From the NCBI GenBank assembly GCA_022843485.1, contig JALHNM010000001.1, forward strand, positions 62,001 to 126,000: a stretch of 64,000 nucleotides of DNA, in the 5' to 3' direction. Made by a program: the position numbers and the translations under genes. The stretch comes from Fimbriimonadaceae bacterium (GTDB lineage Bacteria > Armatimonadota > Fimbriimonadia > Fimbriimonadales > Fimbriimonadaceae). Below are positions 26,011-33,970 of this stretch, in pieces (within the stretch, counting starts at the first letter, position 1; every line of letters begins with the position of its first letter). Under the pieces are notes generated by a model, which was not told the origin of the DNA, made no database searches, and saw only the letters and a list, made by a program, of their open reading frames with translations.

Positions 26011-26383
26011 CCCGAACCCCCCGCTCGGGCCGCGAGTCGCTTCGGTGCTCGTGGCGTTCGTCGCGGGGTCGTTCGTCGCCGCGATGGTGACCATGATGGC
26101 GGGCCGCTTGCTCCTACCGGAACGGGTGGGGCCGGCCCCGGACGGGCTCGGCGCGATCCAGGTCGGGGCGCTCGCCTTCGAGGCGGCGTTTCGAAAGTGG
26201 AAAGTCTGGGGCACGCGTCCAGAGCGGGCTCTCGCCGGCGTCGCAGCCGTGCTCTTCGGGGCGTCGGTCTGGCGGGACGCCGCCCTGCCTTGGGGTTGGG
26301 TCTCGATCCTCGGCCAAGCGGGGTGCTGCGTGGTGGGGGCGTTCGCCGTGGGGCGCCTGTGCCGGCGTGCTTGGGGCGGCTAA
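25991..26383 (+). CDS. small membrane protein, hypothetical
   Basis: A 130-residue protein with about three hydrophobic segments (roughly residues 17-41, 80-92, 102-122), so probably in the inner membrane. No family recognised. The frame overlaps the upstream lipoprotein by 20 bases, consistent with coupling. The last three codons and the TAA stop lie antisense to the 3' end of the tRNA-His gene. Confidence 0.5.
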   Translation: MRPTATDPNPPLGPRVASVLVAFVAGSFVAAMVTMMAGRLLLPERVGPAPDGLGAIQVGALAFEAAFRKWKVWGTRPERALAGVAAVLFGASVWRDAALPWGWVSILGQAGCCVVGAFAVGRLCRRAWGG

Positions 26384-26449
26384 CGGGAATTGAACCCGTG
26401 ACCTCCAGAATCACAATCTGGCGCTCTAACCGACTGAGCTATAACCGCC
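26375..26449 (-). tRNA. tRNA-His (GTG anticodon)
   Basis: A complete cloverleaf on the minus strand. The acceptor GCGGTTA pairs with TAGCCGC. The anticodon stem CCAGA/TCTGG closes the loop TTGTGAT, giving anticodon GTG. The T arm is ACGGG-TTCAATT-CCCGT. The extra 5' G(-1) faces discriminator C73, the identity element of tRNA-His, and is encoded in the gene. The next three bases (26372-26374) read CCA, so the 3' CCA also appears to be encoded. Confidence 0.97.
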
Positions 26450-26542
26450 GTTCTCCCACCATTATGTCCGACGCAGGTAGGGCGAGGCCCCGGTGACCTA
26501 TAGGACTCGTCCGACCAAGGGCCGCACCAAGGGGTCGGAGGT

Positions 26543-26548
26543 CATACT
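26543..26548 (+). promoter_or_regulatory. -10-like element CATACT for rnhB
   Basis: CATACT, a near match to the TAnnnT pattern, ends 6 bases before the rnhB ATG. Confidence 0.35.
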
Positions 26549-26554
26549 CGATTC

Positions 26555-27160
26555 ATGAGGGCGCTCCCGTTCGAGCCGGGCGTCGCGGGCTGCGACGAGG
26601 CGGGCCGGGGTCCACTTGCTGGGCCAGTCGTGTGCGCCGCCGTGGTCTTGCCCGCCGGGTTCGACGCCCGCGGGCTCGACGACTCGAAGAAGCTCGATGC
26701 CCCCCGCCGGGCAATGCTCGCGAACCGGGTCCGGGACGGGGCCGTCTGGGCGGTCGAGGTCGTACCGGCGGACGAGGTGGACCGCCTGAACGTTCTGTGG
26801 GCTTCGCTCGCGGGCATGGAGCGGGCCCTTGCCCGGCTCGACCCGGCCCCCCGGGCCGCCCTGATCGACGGCCACACGCCGCCCAGGGAGCCCTGCGTCC
26901 CGGTGACCTGCCTCGTGAAGGGGGACGGGAAGGACGCGGCCATCGCCGCCGCCTCGATCCTGGCGAAGACCGTGCGCGACGGCCTCATGGTCGAGTTGGC
27001 GGCCGAGTTCCCCAAGTACGGGTTCGACCGACACTTCGGGTACCCCACCCCGGACCATCTCGCCGCCTTGCGGGAGCACGGCCCGTGCCCTGCCCATCGC
27101 CGGAGCTTCGGCCCGGTGCGCGACCTTCTGGAGCAGCCGTGTCTGGGGTTCGACGGCTAG
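26555..27160 (+). CDS. rnhB: ribonuclease HII
   Basis: A 201-residue RNase HII, which removes ribonucleotides from RNA:DNA hybrids and single misincorporated ribonucleotides. The signature GVAGCDEAGRGPLAGPVV carries catalytic Asp14 and Glu15; DSKKL follows, and further acidic residues appear in LIDGH and DGKDAAIAAASI. The KTVRD block and a C-terminal HFGYPTPDH complete the family pattern. It overlaps yraN by 22 bases, a very common rnhB–yraN pairing. Confidence 0.97.
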   Translation: MRALPFEPGVAGCDEAGRGPLAGPVVCAAVVLPAGFDARGLDDSKKLDAPRRAMLANRVRDGAVWAVEVVPADEVDRLNVLWASLAGMERALARLDPAPRAALIDGHTPPREPCVPVTCLVKGDGKDAAIAAASILAKTVRDGLMVELAAEFPKYGFDRHFGYPTPDHLAALREHGPCPAHRRSFGPVRDLLEQPCLGFDG

Positions 27161-27477
27161 GGGCGGACGTCGAGGACGCCGCCGCGCGCTACCTCCTGGC
27201 GAAGGGGTATACGCTGGTGGCCCGTCGCGTGAAGACCCGGTCCGGGGAGATCGACATCGTGGCCCTCGACGGGGAGGTGCTCGTCTGTGTGGAGGTGAAA
27301 TTCCGGGCGAGGGGGGCACCGGAACTGGCGGTCGACGACCGCAAGACGGCCCGTTTCCACGCCGCGGTCGAGGAGTACCTCGCCAAGGCAGGCGGGCCCG
27401 ACCGTCCCGTCCGGTACGACCTCATCGCGGTGTCGCCGGACGAGCTGCGACACCACGAGGACGCTTTTCGAGGCTAG
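27139..27477 (+). CDS. yraN: YraN/UPF0102 family nuclease-like protein
   Basis: A 112-residue UPF0102 protein. It has an endonuclease-like (Holliday-junction-resolvase) fold with acidic and Lys residues in the blocks RSGEIDIVALDGEVLVCVEVK, shown as GEIDIVA..VEVK. It starts with GTG inside the end of rnhB. The longer open frame upstream is antisense or out-of-frame to rnhB and is not used. The biochemical role of the family is not settled. Its end overlaps the convergent diguanylate cyclase gene by four bases. Confidence 0.9.
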   Translation: MSGVRRLGADVEDAAARYLLAKGYTLVARRVKTRSGEIDIVALDGEVLVCVEVKFRARGAPELAVDDRKTARFHAAVEEYLAKAGGPDRPVRYDLIAVSPDELRHHEDAFRG

Positions 27478-28361
27478 CCGACGGCGGCCTCGTCCCTGAC
27501 GAGCGGAAGAGGGACGAGCGTCCGGTCCGCCATCGCCCGGCATACGGTCATGATCTCGCCCCGTCGCCGCTTGGAGGCGTACATCTGCTCGTCCGCCCGC
27601 TTGAGGACGGTGTCGCGTCCATGATCCGAGTGGGCGGCGCCGATCGTGGCGGTCAAGCCGACCTCGCGACCACAGAGCTCGATCGAGAACTGGAGCGTTC
27701 GGCGGATACGCTCGCGCAAGGATAGGAGGGCCGCTTCCTCGACCCCCGGCAGGACCACGGCGAACTCGTCGCCCCCCACCCGGGCCACGATGTCGCCTGC
27801 CCGCAAGGTGTCTTGGAGTCGCCGGGCCACCGCGATCAGGGCCTCGTCCCCGCCCGCATGGCCGAACCCGTCGTTGACCTGCTTGAAGTCGTCGACGTCG
27901 ATGAGGAGCACTCCGAACCGGGCGTTGGGATCCTCCTGGATGCGGTTCAGGGCCTCGGCAAAGCCACGGCGGTTGTGAACGCCGGTGAGCTCGTCCTCCC
28001 CAGCGATGCGGGCCATGCGGGTGACTTCGTCGAGGAGGGCCCTGTTCAGCGCTTGGCCCACGGAGAGGTCCTGGAACAGTTGGACGAGGGGGCCGCCCTC
28101 CGACTCGGTGGTGGTGACCCGTACCCGTCGCCGGATCCCGGTGGTCGAGACGAGTTCGCCCTCGCACCGTCCGTCGAGGGGCCTTCGAGTGGGAAGGGAC
28201 AGATGGTCGGAGCTGGCTGCCGGCGGCTCGTTCGTCTCGAGCCATCGCCGCATCGTGCGGTTCGTGCTCAGGACGCGGCCGTCGGCGGCTACGACCCAGA
28301 CGCCTTGCTCGGCGTCGTCGAGGAGTGTCGCGATTTGGTGGGGCGTGAGGTGGTTCTGCAT
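27474..28361 (-). CDS. diguanylate cyclase with N-terminal PAS-like domain
   Basis: A 295-residue protein. Residues about 5-120 look like a PAS-type sensor (QGVWVVAADGRVLSTNRTMR). A GGDEF domain follows, with DELTGVHNRRGF, DVDDFKQVNDGFGHAGGD and the intact active-site loop RVGGDEFAVV. The inhibitory I-site RxxD (RAGD) lies exactly five residues before GGDEF, so product feedback is expected. It makes cyclic di-GMP from two GTP. No membrane helix is seen, so the sensor is cytoplasmic. The frame is open to 28448; I chose the Met at 28361, where the PAS-like part begins. Confidence 0.9.
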   Translation of the reverse strand: MQNHLTPHQIATLLDDAEQGVWVVAADGRVLSTNRTMRRWLETNEPPAASSDHLSLPTRRPLDGRCEGELVSTTGIRRRVRVTTTESEGGPLVQLFQDLSVGQALNRALLDEVTRMARIAGEDELTGVHNRRGFAEALNRIQEDPNARFGVLLIDVDDFKQVNDGFGHAGGDEALIAVARRLQDTLRAGDIVARVGGDEFAVVLPGVEEAALLSLRERIRRTLQFSIELCGREVGLTATIGAAHSDHGRDTVLKRADEQMYASKRRRGEIMTVCRAMADRTLVPLPLVRDEAAVG

Positions 28362-28550
28362 CGGCCAGTCCTGCCTTGCTGCGATCGAGCACCAGGGCCT
28401 CAGGGCCGGGCTCGATTCGTTAGGATTGAGGTTCGGGAGCCTCTGCAAACCTGTCAGGTTCGATGGGACCTTTGGGCCATGCTCGAAATTGCGATACGTA
28501 ACGCATCACTTGTATTTCTGACTGAACGCCGACCCCCGACGGGTCCGGGC

Positions 28551-30482
28551 TCAGTGGACGCTCGTGCCGTCGGGGGCTTCGGACTCGGGTTGGAGCAGGA
28601 TGGCGCCCCCGTCGGGGCCGTCGGCGGCGAGCAGCATGCCCTGGCTGACTTGGCCCATGAGTTTGGCGGGCTTCAGGTTCGCCACGAGCACGACCTGGCG
28701 GCCGATCAGGTCGATCGGGGCGTAACTCTTGGCGATCCCGGCGAGAACCTGGCGCTTCTCCTCGCCGACGGTGATCTGTAGGCGCAGGAGCTTCTCGCTG
28801 CCTTCGACCGTCTCGGCCTCGACGACTCGGGCGATCCGGAGCTGGACCTTCATGACGTCCCCGATCTCGATCTCGGCGGGGGGCTCGAACTTCGGCTTCT
28901 CCTTCTTGGCCGGGGGGGCCTCCTTGGCGGGAGGCGCGGGGTCGGCGGGGGCCTTCTTCTCGAGCCGGGGGAACATCGGGACGGGCTGGCCGAGGGTGTG
29001 GCCCGCCGGCAGCGTGGCCTCGTCGCCGACCTGGCCCCAATCGGTAACCGCGGGGAGCTGGAGTTGGGCCGCGATGGCGTCGGACGTGGCGGGCGCGAAG
29101 GGCCGGACCATCCCTTCCGCCGCCCGGAGGCAAAGGAGCATCGACCGCACGACGGCGCCGAGAGTGGGGTCGCCCGCTTTGGCGAGCGCCCACGGGGCCC
29201 GGGTGTCGATGTACTTGTTGAGGAACCGGACGACCCCCACGGCTGCGTCGACCGCTTCGTCGAGCCGGTGGACGTCCATCGCCGCCTCGAACCGCGCCTT
29301 CCCTTCGGCGACCGCCGCCCTGGCCTCAGCCTCGGCCTCCCCCGTGGGCACGACCCCCGCGACGAACTTGTGGGCCATGCTGAGCGAGCGGTTGAGGGCG
29401 TTCCCGAGGTCGTTGGCGAGGTCGCTGTTGTAGATCCGGTCGATCTCCTCGCGGGTGAAGTTCGTGTCGTTCTCGTAGGGGAGGGCCCGGGCGAGGGCGA
29501 ACCGGACGACGTCCACGGCCAGTTCCCGCCGACAGCCCGCCTCTTCGAACGCGGCGACTAGTTCGGCGGGCTTGAGCACGTTGCCGAGCGACTTGCTCAT
29601 CTTGGAGTCGTTGAAGGTGAACCAGCCATGTGCGATCACCGTCTTCGGGAGCGGCAGCCCCGCGCCCATCAGCATGGCGGGCCAGAGGGTCGCGTGGAAG
29701 CGGGTGAAGATCTCTTTGGCCATCCAGTGCACGTCCGCGGGCCAGGTCTTGTCCCAATCCGGGTCGTCCGGCCATCCCGTGGCGGCGAGGTAGTTCACCA
29801 GGGCGTCGAACCAGACGTAGACGACCTTGGAGTCGTCGCCCGGCACCGGGATGCCCCAGCCCGGGTTCTGGCGGGTGACGCAGAGGTCGCGAAGGCCCTG
29901 CTTGATGAAGCTGACGACCTCGTTCTTGCGGCTCTCGGGGAGGAGGAACCCGGGGTTCGCCTCGATGTGTTCGAGGAGACGGTCCCCGAACGCGCTCAGA
30001 CGGAAGAAGTCGTTCTCCTCGCTCACCCAGCGGACCTCGTTGCCGTCGGGGCTCTTGCCGTCCACGAGGTCGCTCTCCTTGACGAACGTCTCGGCGCTCA
30101 CGTCGTACCACCCCTCGTAGGTGTCGGTGTAGATGTGGCCGTTCTCCCGGAGCACCTCGAAGATGCGCTGGACGGCACGGCGGTGCTCGGGGCTGGTCGT
30201 GCGGATGAAGACGTCGTAGTCGAAGTGGAGCAGGTCGGCGACGTCGCGGAATGTGCGGCTGATCCGGTCGACGAACGCCATCGGGTCCTCGCCCGCGGCC
30301 TCGGCCGCCTCCTTGACCTTGAGCCCGTTCTCGTCGGTGCCGGTCAGGAACACGACCTCCTCGCCCCGCATGCGCCTGTACCTCTTGGTCGCGTCGCAGA
30401 CCAGCATCGTCAACGCGTGCCCCACGTGGGGGGTGCTGTTGACGTAATAGATGGGCGTGGTGATGTAGGTCCGCTTGGCCAT
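28551..30482 (-). CDS. metG: methionine--tRNA ligase with C-terminal tRNA-binding domain
   Basis: A 643-residue methionyl-tRNA synthetase. The class I motifs are present: HVGH (the HIGH box) in TPIYYVNSTPHVGHAL, and KMSKSLGN. The connective region reads YEGWYDVSAETFV and lacks the zinc-binding cysteines of many homologues (YCVSCE in those). After the anticodon-binding domain, an acidic/Pro/Lys linker leads to a C-terminal tRNA-binding OB fold (about residues 545-643) with VLAGIAKSY and SQGMLLAA. The open frame to 30632 is antisense to non-coding sequence; the Met at 30482 begins the family match. The upstream side faces the accessory island. Confidence 0.96.
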   Translation of the reverse strand: MAKRTYITTPIYYVNSTPHVGHALTMLVCDATKRYRRMRGEEVVFLTGTDENGLKVKEAAEAAGEDPMAFVDRISRTFRDVADLLHFDYDVFIRTTSPEHRRAVQRIFEVLRENGHIYTDTYEGWYDVSAETFVKESDLVDGKSPDGNEVRWVSEENDFFRLSAFGDRLLEHIEANPGFLLPESRKNEVVSFIKQGLRDLCVTRQNPGWGIPVPGDDSKVVYVWFDALVNYLAATGWPDDPDWDKTWPADVHWMAKEIFTRFHATLWPAMLMGAGLPLPKTVIAHGWFTFNDSKMSKSLGNVLKPAELVAAFEEAGCRRELAVDVVRFALARALPYENDTNFTREEIDRIYNSDLANDLGNALNRSLSMAHKFVAGVVPTGEAEAEARAAVAEGKARFEAAMDVHRLDEAVDAAVGVVRFLNKYIDTRAPWALAKAGDPTLGAVVRSMLLCLRAAEGMVRPFAPATSDAIAAQLQLPAVTDWGQVGDEATLPAGHTLGQPVPMFPRLEKKAPADPAPPAKEAPPAKKEKPKFEPPAEIEIGDVMKVQLRIARVVEAETVEGSEKLLRLQITVGEEKRQVLAGIAKSYAPIDLIGRQVVLVANLKPAKLMGQVSQGMLLAADGPDGGAILLQPESEAPDGTSVH

Positions 30483-30535
30483 GGGGGCGGGCCTATTCTG
30501 GCACGACCCGATTCTCGGGGCGGCCCGGTGGGCGG

Positions 30536-30658
30536 GCGGGTGGCCCTGCCTGACCCGAAGGGCAGGCCGGGGTGTTGGGGCTCGAGTACTGTCCCTAGAG
30601 AGCGTGAACCAGGGTGGCCGGGCACGAACCATCCCGTCACCCAGGCCACCCGCCCGAC
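30536..30658. repeat. intergenic repeat, copy A (left border of island)
   Basis: The first part, 30536-30624, matches 34751-34840 over its whole length: GCGGGTGGCC, TGACC, GCAGGCCGGGG, and then GCGTGAACCAGGGTGGCCGGG. The second part, 30611-30658, matches the element at 33003-33056 and contains GGGTGGCC and GGCCACCC arms that can pair. Located between metG and the transglutaminase-like gene. Confidence 0.6.
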
Positions 30659-32092
30659 GGCGAAGGAGGGGTTAACTGGGGGGAAGCTCCCCGCTTCATC
30701 TTCATCGAGGCGACAAACCCTTCGGTGCGGTTGCGGGTCCGTTGGACAGGTTTCGGGCCAGCGCCTAGCCAAGCCTGGTTCCGGGTTCGTGCGGCCGCCG
30801 CTGTCGGAGGAGCAGGCTCAGCGCCTGTTTACCAGGTCGATAACGGCTTCGGAAGCCCCTCTGCATTCGAGGAGATTCCAGAAATACAATTCTGGAGTGC
30901 ATGGAGCGGGGGGGAGAGGCTCGTTCAGTTCGTGAACACGGGAGCAGGCGTCTTCATGAGTCCCGAGTATCGGCCGCAGCTGTATGGAGCGACACATGGC
31001 GACAACTGTGGCGGTACGATCGAGTTCGAAGTCTACGGACCACCCAGCCTGCGCATCGAGGGCTTGACCATGAAGTACCAGCCCGAGCAAGTCGTGACCC
31101 GGCTGACCACACGCTTCGGTGAGGCAGGAACCCCTTCAGATTTGAACGGTTACAGCTCGGATCCGCTTCAAGTTGCTGGACACATTCTCGCCAGCAAGGG
31201 TCAGAGCATCACGATCGAGTCAAAGACGAAGCTCTCCTGGAAGGACGCCCAGAGCCTACAGCACTTTGGGGTTGTACCGAACTTCACGTACAACCTTTCT
31301 GGGTCAAGTGCGGGGTTCTTTTATCCTAGTCAGGCCGTCGCAGGTAACAGTGCGTACGTAGTGGCTACCCACGTGACCTCGTCTGCCCTACCCAATTCGG
31401 TCGGACAACGCGTCGAGCAAGCGGAGTGGGGGGCGACTTCCTCCACGACTTTTTCAGATGTCTGGACGCTAGTTTACGGGCCAATCAAGTTCTACTACAC
31501 CTGGGCTCCGCCGCTTGGGGACGAGCCGCCCGCGACGAAGCGTCTTGATTGGGTGACTCAGGCCGCTCATGGGAAGGCGACCGAAGAAGCGTGTGCCGAC
31601 GGGGTCCACTCCGCTCTCGCGCAGACTCCTCCCTACGAACCTGGCAACAAGCCCATACTTCCCGCAGGTCAGAACGAGTGGCAGTTACTCGATCATGACA
31701 CCTCATACAGCGGCGAGTGCGACGAACAAGCGAGATTGATGACGCGGGCGATGCGCCTACTTGGAATCCCCGCCACAACATCACTCGTGCATGCCTCCAC
31801 CAACACAATCGTCACGGATCGAGAATTCACAAGCTCATACGGTGGGCAAGCCTTCCTGTTTCTAAGCTTTGGTAACAATACTTACGACATCGGCAGCTGG
31901 AATCTGTTTGAGGGAGTCTGCAATGTCGCCTCGAAAACGTACGCCGTTTGGCCGTCACTCAAGGCAGACAGCGAGTTGGACATGCTCAGACTGTTAAATG
32001 CCGGGCAGTACTACGTTCACGTCTTCTGGCATGGACCCACTAACTGGCAGTTCCTCGGAGTTGCCGACTTTACGGAGATCCCTAAACCATGA
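30614..32092 (+). CDS. transglutaminase-like protein, start uncertain
   Basis: Up to 492 residues, in DNA of lower GC than its surroundings. Residues about 30-290 are beta-rich and unrecognised. The C-terminal part resembles a transglutaminase core: a helix region VHSALAQTPPYEP, then SGECDEQARLMTRAMRLLGI with the presumed nucleophilic Cys, and later NNTYDIGSWN where the catalytic Asp would be. The expected His (usually HAW) is not obvious, so activity is doubtful. The only early in-frame start is a GTG inside the repeat. There is no signal peptide, although a strong purine tract (GAAGGAGGGG, 30662-30671) precedes coding sequence with no start codon after it. The 5' end may be lost. The next gene overlaps its stop (ATGA). 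Confidence 0.6.
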   Translation: MAGHEPSRHPGHPPDGEGGVNWGEAPRFIFIEATNPSVRLRVRWTGFGPAPSQAWFRVRAAAAVGGAGSAPVYQVDNGFGSPSAFEEIPEIQFWSAWSGGERLVQFVNTGAGVFMSPEYRPQLYGATHGDNCGGTIEFEVYGPPSLRIEGLTMKYQPEQVVTRLTTRFGEAGTPSDLNGYSSDPLQVAGHILASKGQSITIESKTKLSWKDAQSLQHFGVVPNFTYNLSGSSAGFFYPSQAVAGNSAYVVATHVTSSALPNSVGQRVEQAEWGATSSTTFSDVWTLVYGPIKFYYTWAPPLGDEPPATKRLDWVTQAAHGKATEEACADGVHSALAQTPPYEPGNKPILPAGQNEWQLLDHDTSYSGECDEQARLMTRAMRLLGIPATTSLVHASTNTIVTDREFTSSYGGQAFLFLSFGNNTYDIGSWNLFEGVCNVASKTYAVWPSLKADSELDMLRLLNAGQYYVHVFWHGPTNWQFLGVADFTEIPKP

Positions 32093-32883
32093 ACCAATCC
32101 AAGAATCTCGAATGCTCGCGCTCAGTTGGACGCTTCCTCACCGTCCTTCTGTGTGCGTGTTTCGTCACGTCACATTGCGCCTCGCAACACGAGAGAATCG
32201 TTCTCGCGCCGGACGATGAGCACTGGTTGCGCGCCAACGCACCCATGCATGCTTTGTGGCTTGAGGGGGCCATGGTGGGAGGGGACGTTTGGAGCAAGGA
32301 CAGACTGCCTCGGCCACTGCTCGACGAGGTGCACGGGCGGGCTGCGTTAGCCCTCAAAGCGACTCATCTGCCTCCAAGGGGGGAGGCGGCCTGGTACGGA
32401 ATCGATGGGTTTGCCCGGTTCACCCAGCCAGTGGCCCTCGATCTCGGGGCGAGTTCGGAGTTTGGCGAAGTCAGTTGGATCGACCTTGACAGCCCTTCTT
32501 CGTGCATAGTAGCCTTTGACGTCCCCGGCGGTGTGCAGATCTCAGATCCTTCGGCGTTGCGCACGATTGTGATGCGCTTGCTTGAGACTTACACGAACCT
32601 TCCTCTGCCGACCAGTGAGTACAAGTCGGTCGGATGGTCTTTCCGAGATAAGGATGGCAAGCGAACGCTTGCAACCGGCTTCGTTCAGCCATCGGATAAA
32701 GAATTGATTCGTTTGCGCGATATCCCGGAAAGTGTCTGGGCCGGTTACGTGCTGGTCTTCTCGGACGGGAAGAACCTCATGGTCGGGTTCGACTGGGTGA
32801 CGACGAGCGAAGCCGAAAGACGTTTCAAGGACTCTCCCCGATCAAGAGAGGCGAAGAACGTTCGTCGTTTCGGATCGGGCTAA
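32089..32883 (+). CDS. exported protein, tandem paralogue 1
   Basis: A 264-residue protein of a family I do not recognise. The N-terminus is basic then hydrophobic (RFLTVLLCACFVTSHC), so exported and possibly a lipoprotein. It shares with the next two genes an N-terminal W(L/V)R block, a central AWYGIDGFARFTQPVALDLG, then SWIDL about 10 residues later, and a closing RRFG. These could be a structural core; no catalytic set is obvious. Its ATG overlaps the stop of the transglutaminase-like gene, so the two are translationally coupled. Base composition is clearly lower in GC than the flanking chromosome, suggesting acquisition. Confidence 0.75.
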   Translation: MNQSKNLECSRSVGRFLTVLLCACFVTSHCASQHERIVLAPDDEHWLRANAPMHALWLEGAMVGGDVWSKDRLPRPLLDEVHGRAALALKATHLPPRGEAAWYGIDGFARFTQPVALDLGASSEFGEVSWIDLDSPSSCIVAFDVPGGVQISDPSALRTIVMRLLETYTNLPLPTSEYKSVGWSFRDKDGKRTLATGFVQPSDKELIRLRDIPESVWAGYVLVFSDGKNLMVGFDWVTTSEAERRFKDSPRSREAKNVRRFGSG

Positions 32884-33002
32884 CGACGTTGGGGAGAAAG
32901 ACATAATCGCGGCCGATGGCTCGCGCATCGTCCCTAGAGGGGTGCGAATCCGAGTCGCCGTCTGCAGCCGCTTCATTGCACCTGCATCAAGCGTGTTTTT
33001 GA

Positions 33003-33056
33003 GGTGGGTGGCCGGGAGCGACCGTCGACTCACCCTGGCCACCCGGCCGGTAACCT
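33003..33056. repeat. intergenic repeat, copy C (inside island)
   Basis: GGGTGGCCGGG followed by CACCCTGGCCACCCGGCC, matching 30611-30658 in copy A. The GGGTGGCC and GGCCACCC arms are perfect complements over eight bases. A further short match, GTCCCTAGAG, is shared between 32930 and 30591. The rest of the 250-base gap holds nothing I recognise. Confidence 0.5.
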
Positions 33057-33135
33057 AGGCCAGGGTTCCGAGGAAACTTGGGCCCACCAGGCGCTTCACC
33101 CGGCCACACGCCGAGCGTATTCCAGTACCAGAGCC

Positions 33136-33909
33136 ATGAAACCCACGAAGCTCACCTCGAACGCCCGAAGACTGATGGCAGGGCTCGCCATCGCTGGTCT
33201 CGCCACTACCGCAGCCATAGCTCAGACCAGCATGGTCACGTTTACTCCGCAGGACATATCCTGGTTAAGAGAGAACTTCGAGATTGGAGCGTTCAGTGTA
33301 GAAGCTACTCTCTTAGAAGGGCCAGTTTGGGACAAGGGACGACTTCCCGCCAAGCTTCTACAGGAAGCCAACCGGGTCGTGAGGAAGGTTGTCAGGCCAG
33401 AGCGTTTACCTTCGGAACCTGAACCGAACTGGACAGGAATCGACGCCTTCGCACGTTTCACCCAGCCCTTGCTCTTAGAGCTCGGCAAACAACAGACCGC
33501 CCGGGGCGCGACATGGATAGACCTCGCGGGAGGGAGCTGCCTGGTGCTCCGCGAACTTTCCCGGCCGCTTGATCTGAACGATGAGCCTCAACTCAGCAGG
33601 CAAGCACCGGAGATCCTTGGCGAGTTCACATCGCTTCCCTTGCTTCCAATGGACTATGAGGCTCGCTGGCAGTACCGGATAGCCGGAGACAAGCGCGTCT
33701 TTGCCGCTGGCACGCTCTCGGCCTCGAACGGCCGGTGGCGGGGGCTGATGGAGAGTGAAGAAACCGTCTGGGCAGGCAACGTGCTGTGCATGACGGACGG
33801 GCAGACGGTCGTCTATGCCTTTAGCTGGCTCATGCCCTCAAAACTGAAGGATATGACGCTTGAGCGCGACCCCAACAAGATGTACCGTCGGTTCGGGGGA
33901 GAGAACTAA
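33136..33909 (+). CDS. exported protein, tandem paralogue 2
   Basis: A 257-residue protein with a clear signal peptide (RRLMAGLAIAGLATTAAIAQ). It has the family blocks WLREN, NWTGIDAFARFTQPLLLELG, ATWIDL, VWAGNVLCMTDG and final YRRFG. It is much diverged from its neighbours, so the duplications are old or fast-evolving. The frame is open from 33004, but that stretch is repeat sequence; the Met at 33136 starts the signal peptide. Function unknown. Confidence 0.75.
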   Translation: MKPTKLTSNARRLMAGLAIAGLATTAAIAQTSMVTFTPQDISWLRENFEIGAFSVEATLLEGPVWDKGRLPAKLLQEANRVVRKVVRPERLPSEPEPNWTGIDAFARFTQPLLLELGKQQTARGATWIDLAGGSCLVLRELSRPLDLNDEPQLSRQAPEILGEFTSLPLLPMDYEARWQYRIAGDKRVFAAGTLSASNGRWRGLMESEETVWAGNVLCMTDGQTVVYAFSWLMPSKLKDMTLERDPNKMYRRFGGEN

Positions 33910-33970
33910 CCTGGCGGGCGGCTGAAAGGGCTCTCAGATTACACCCCAGTGCCCCTCCCGTAAGCCCAAA

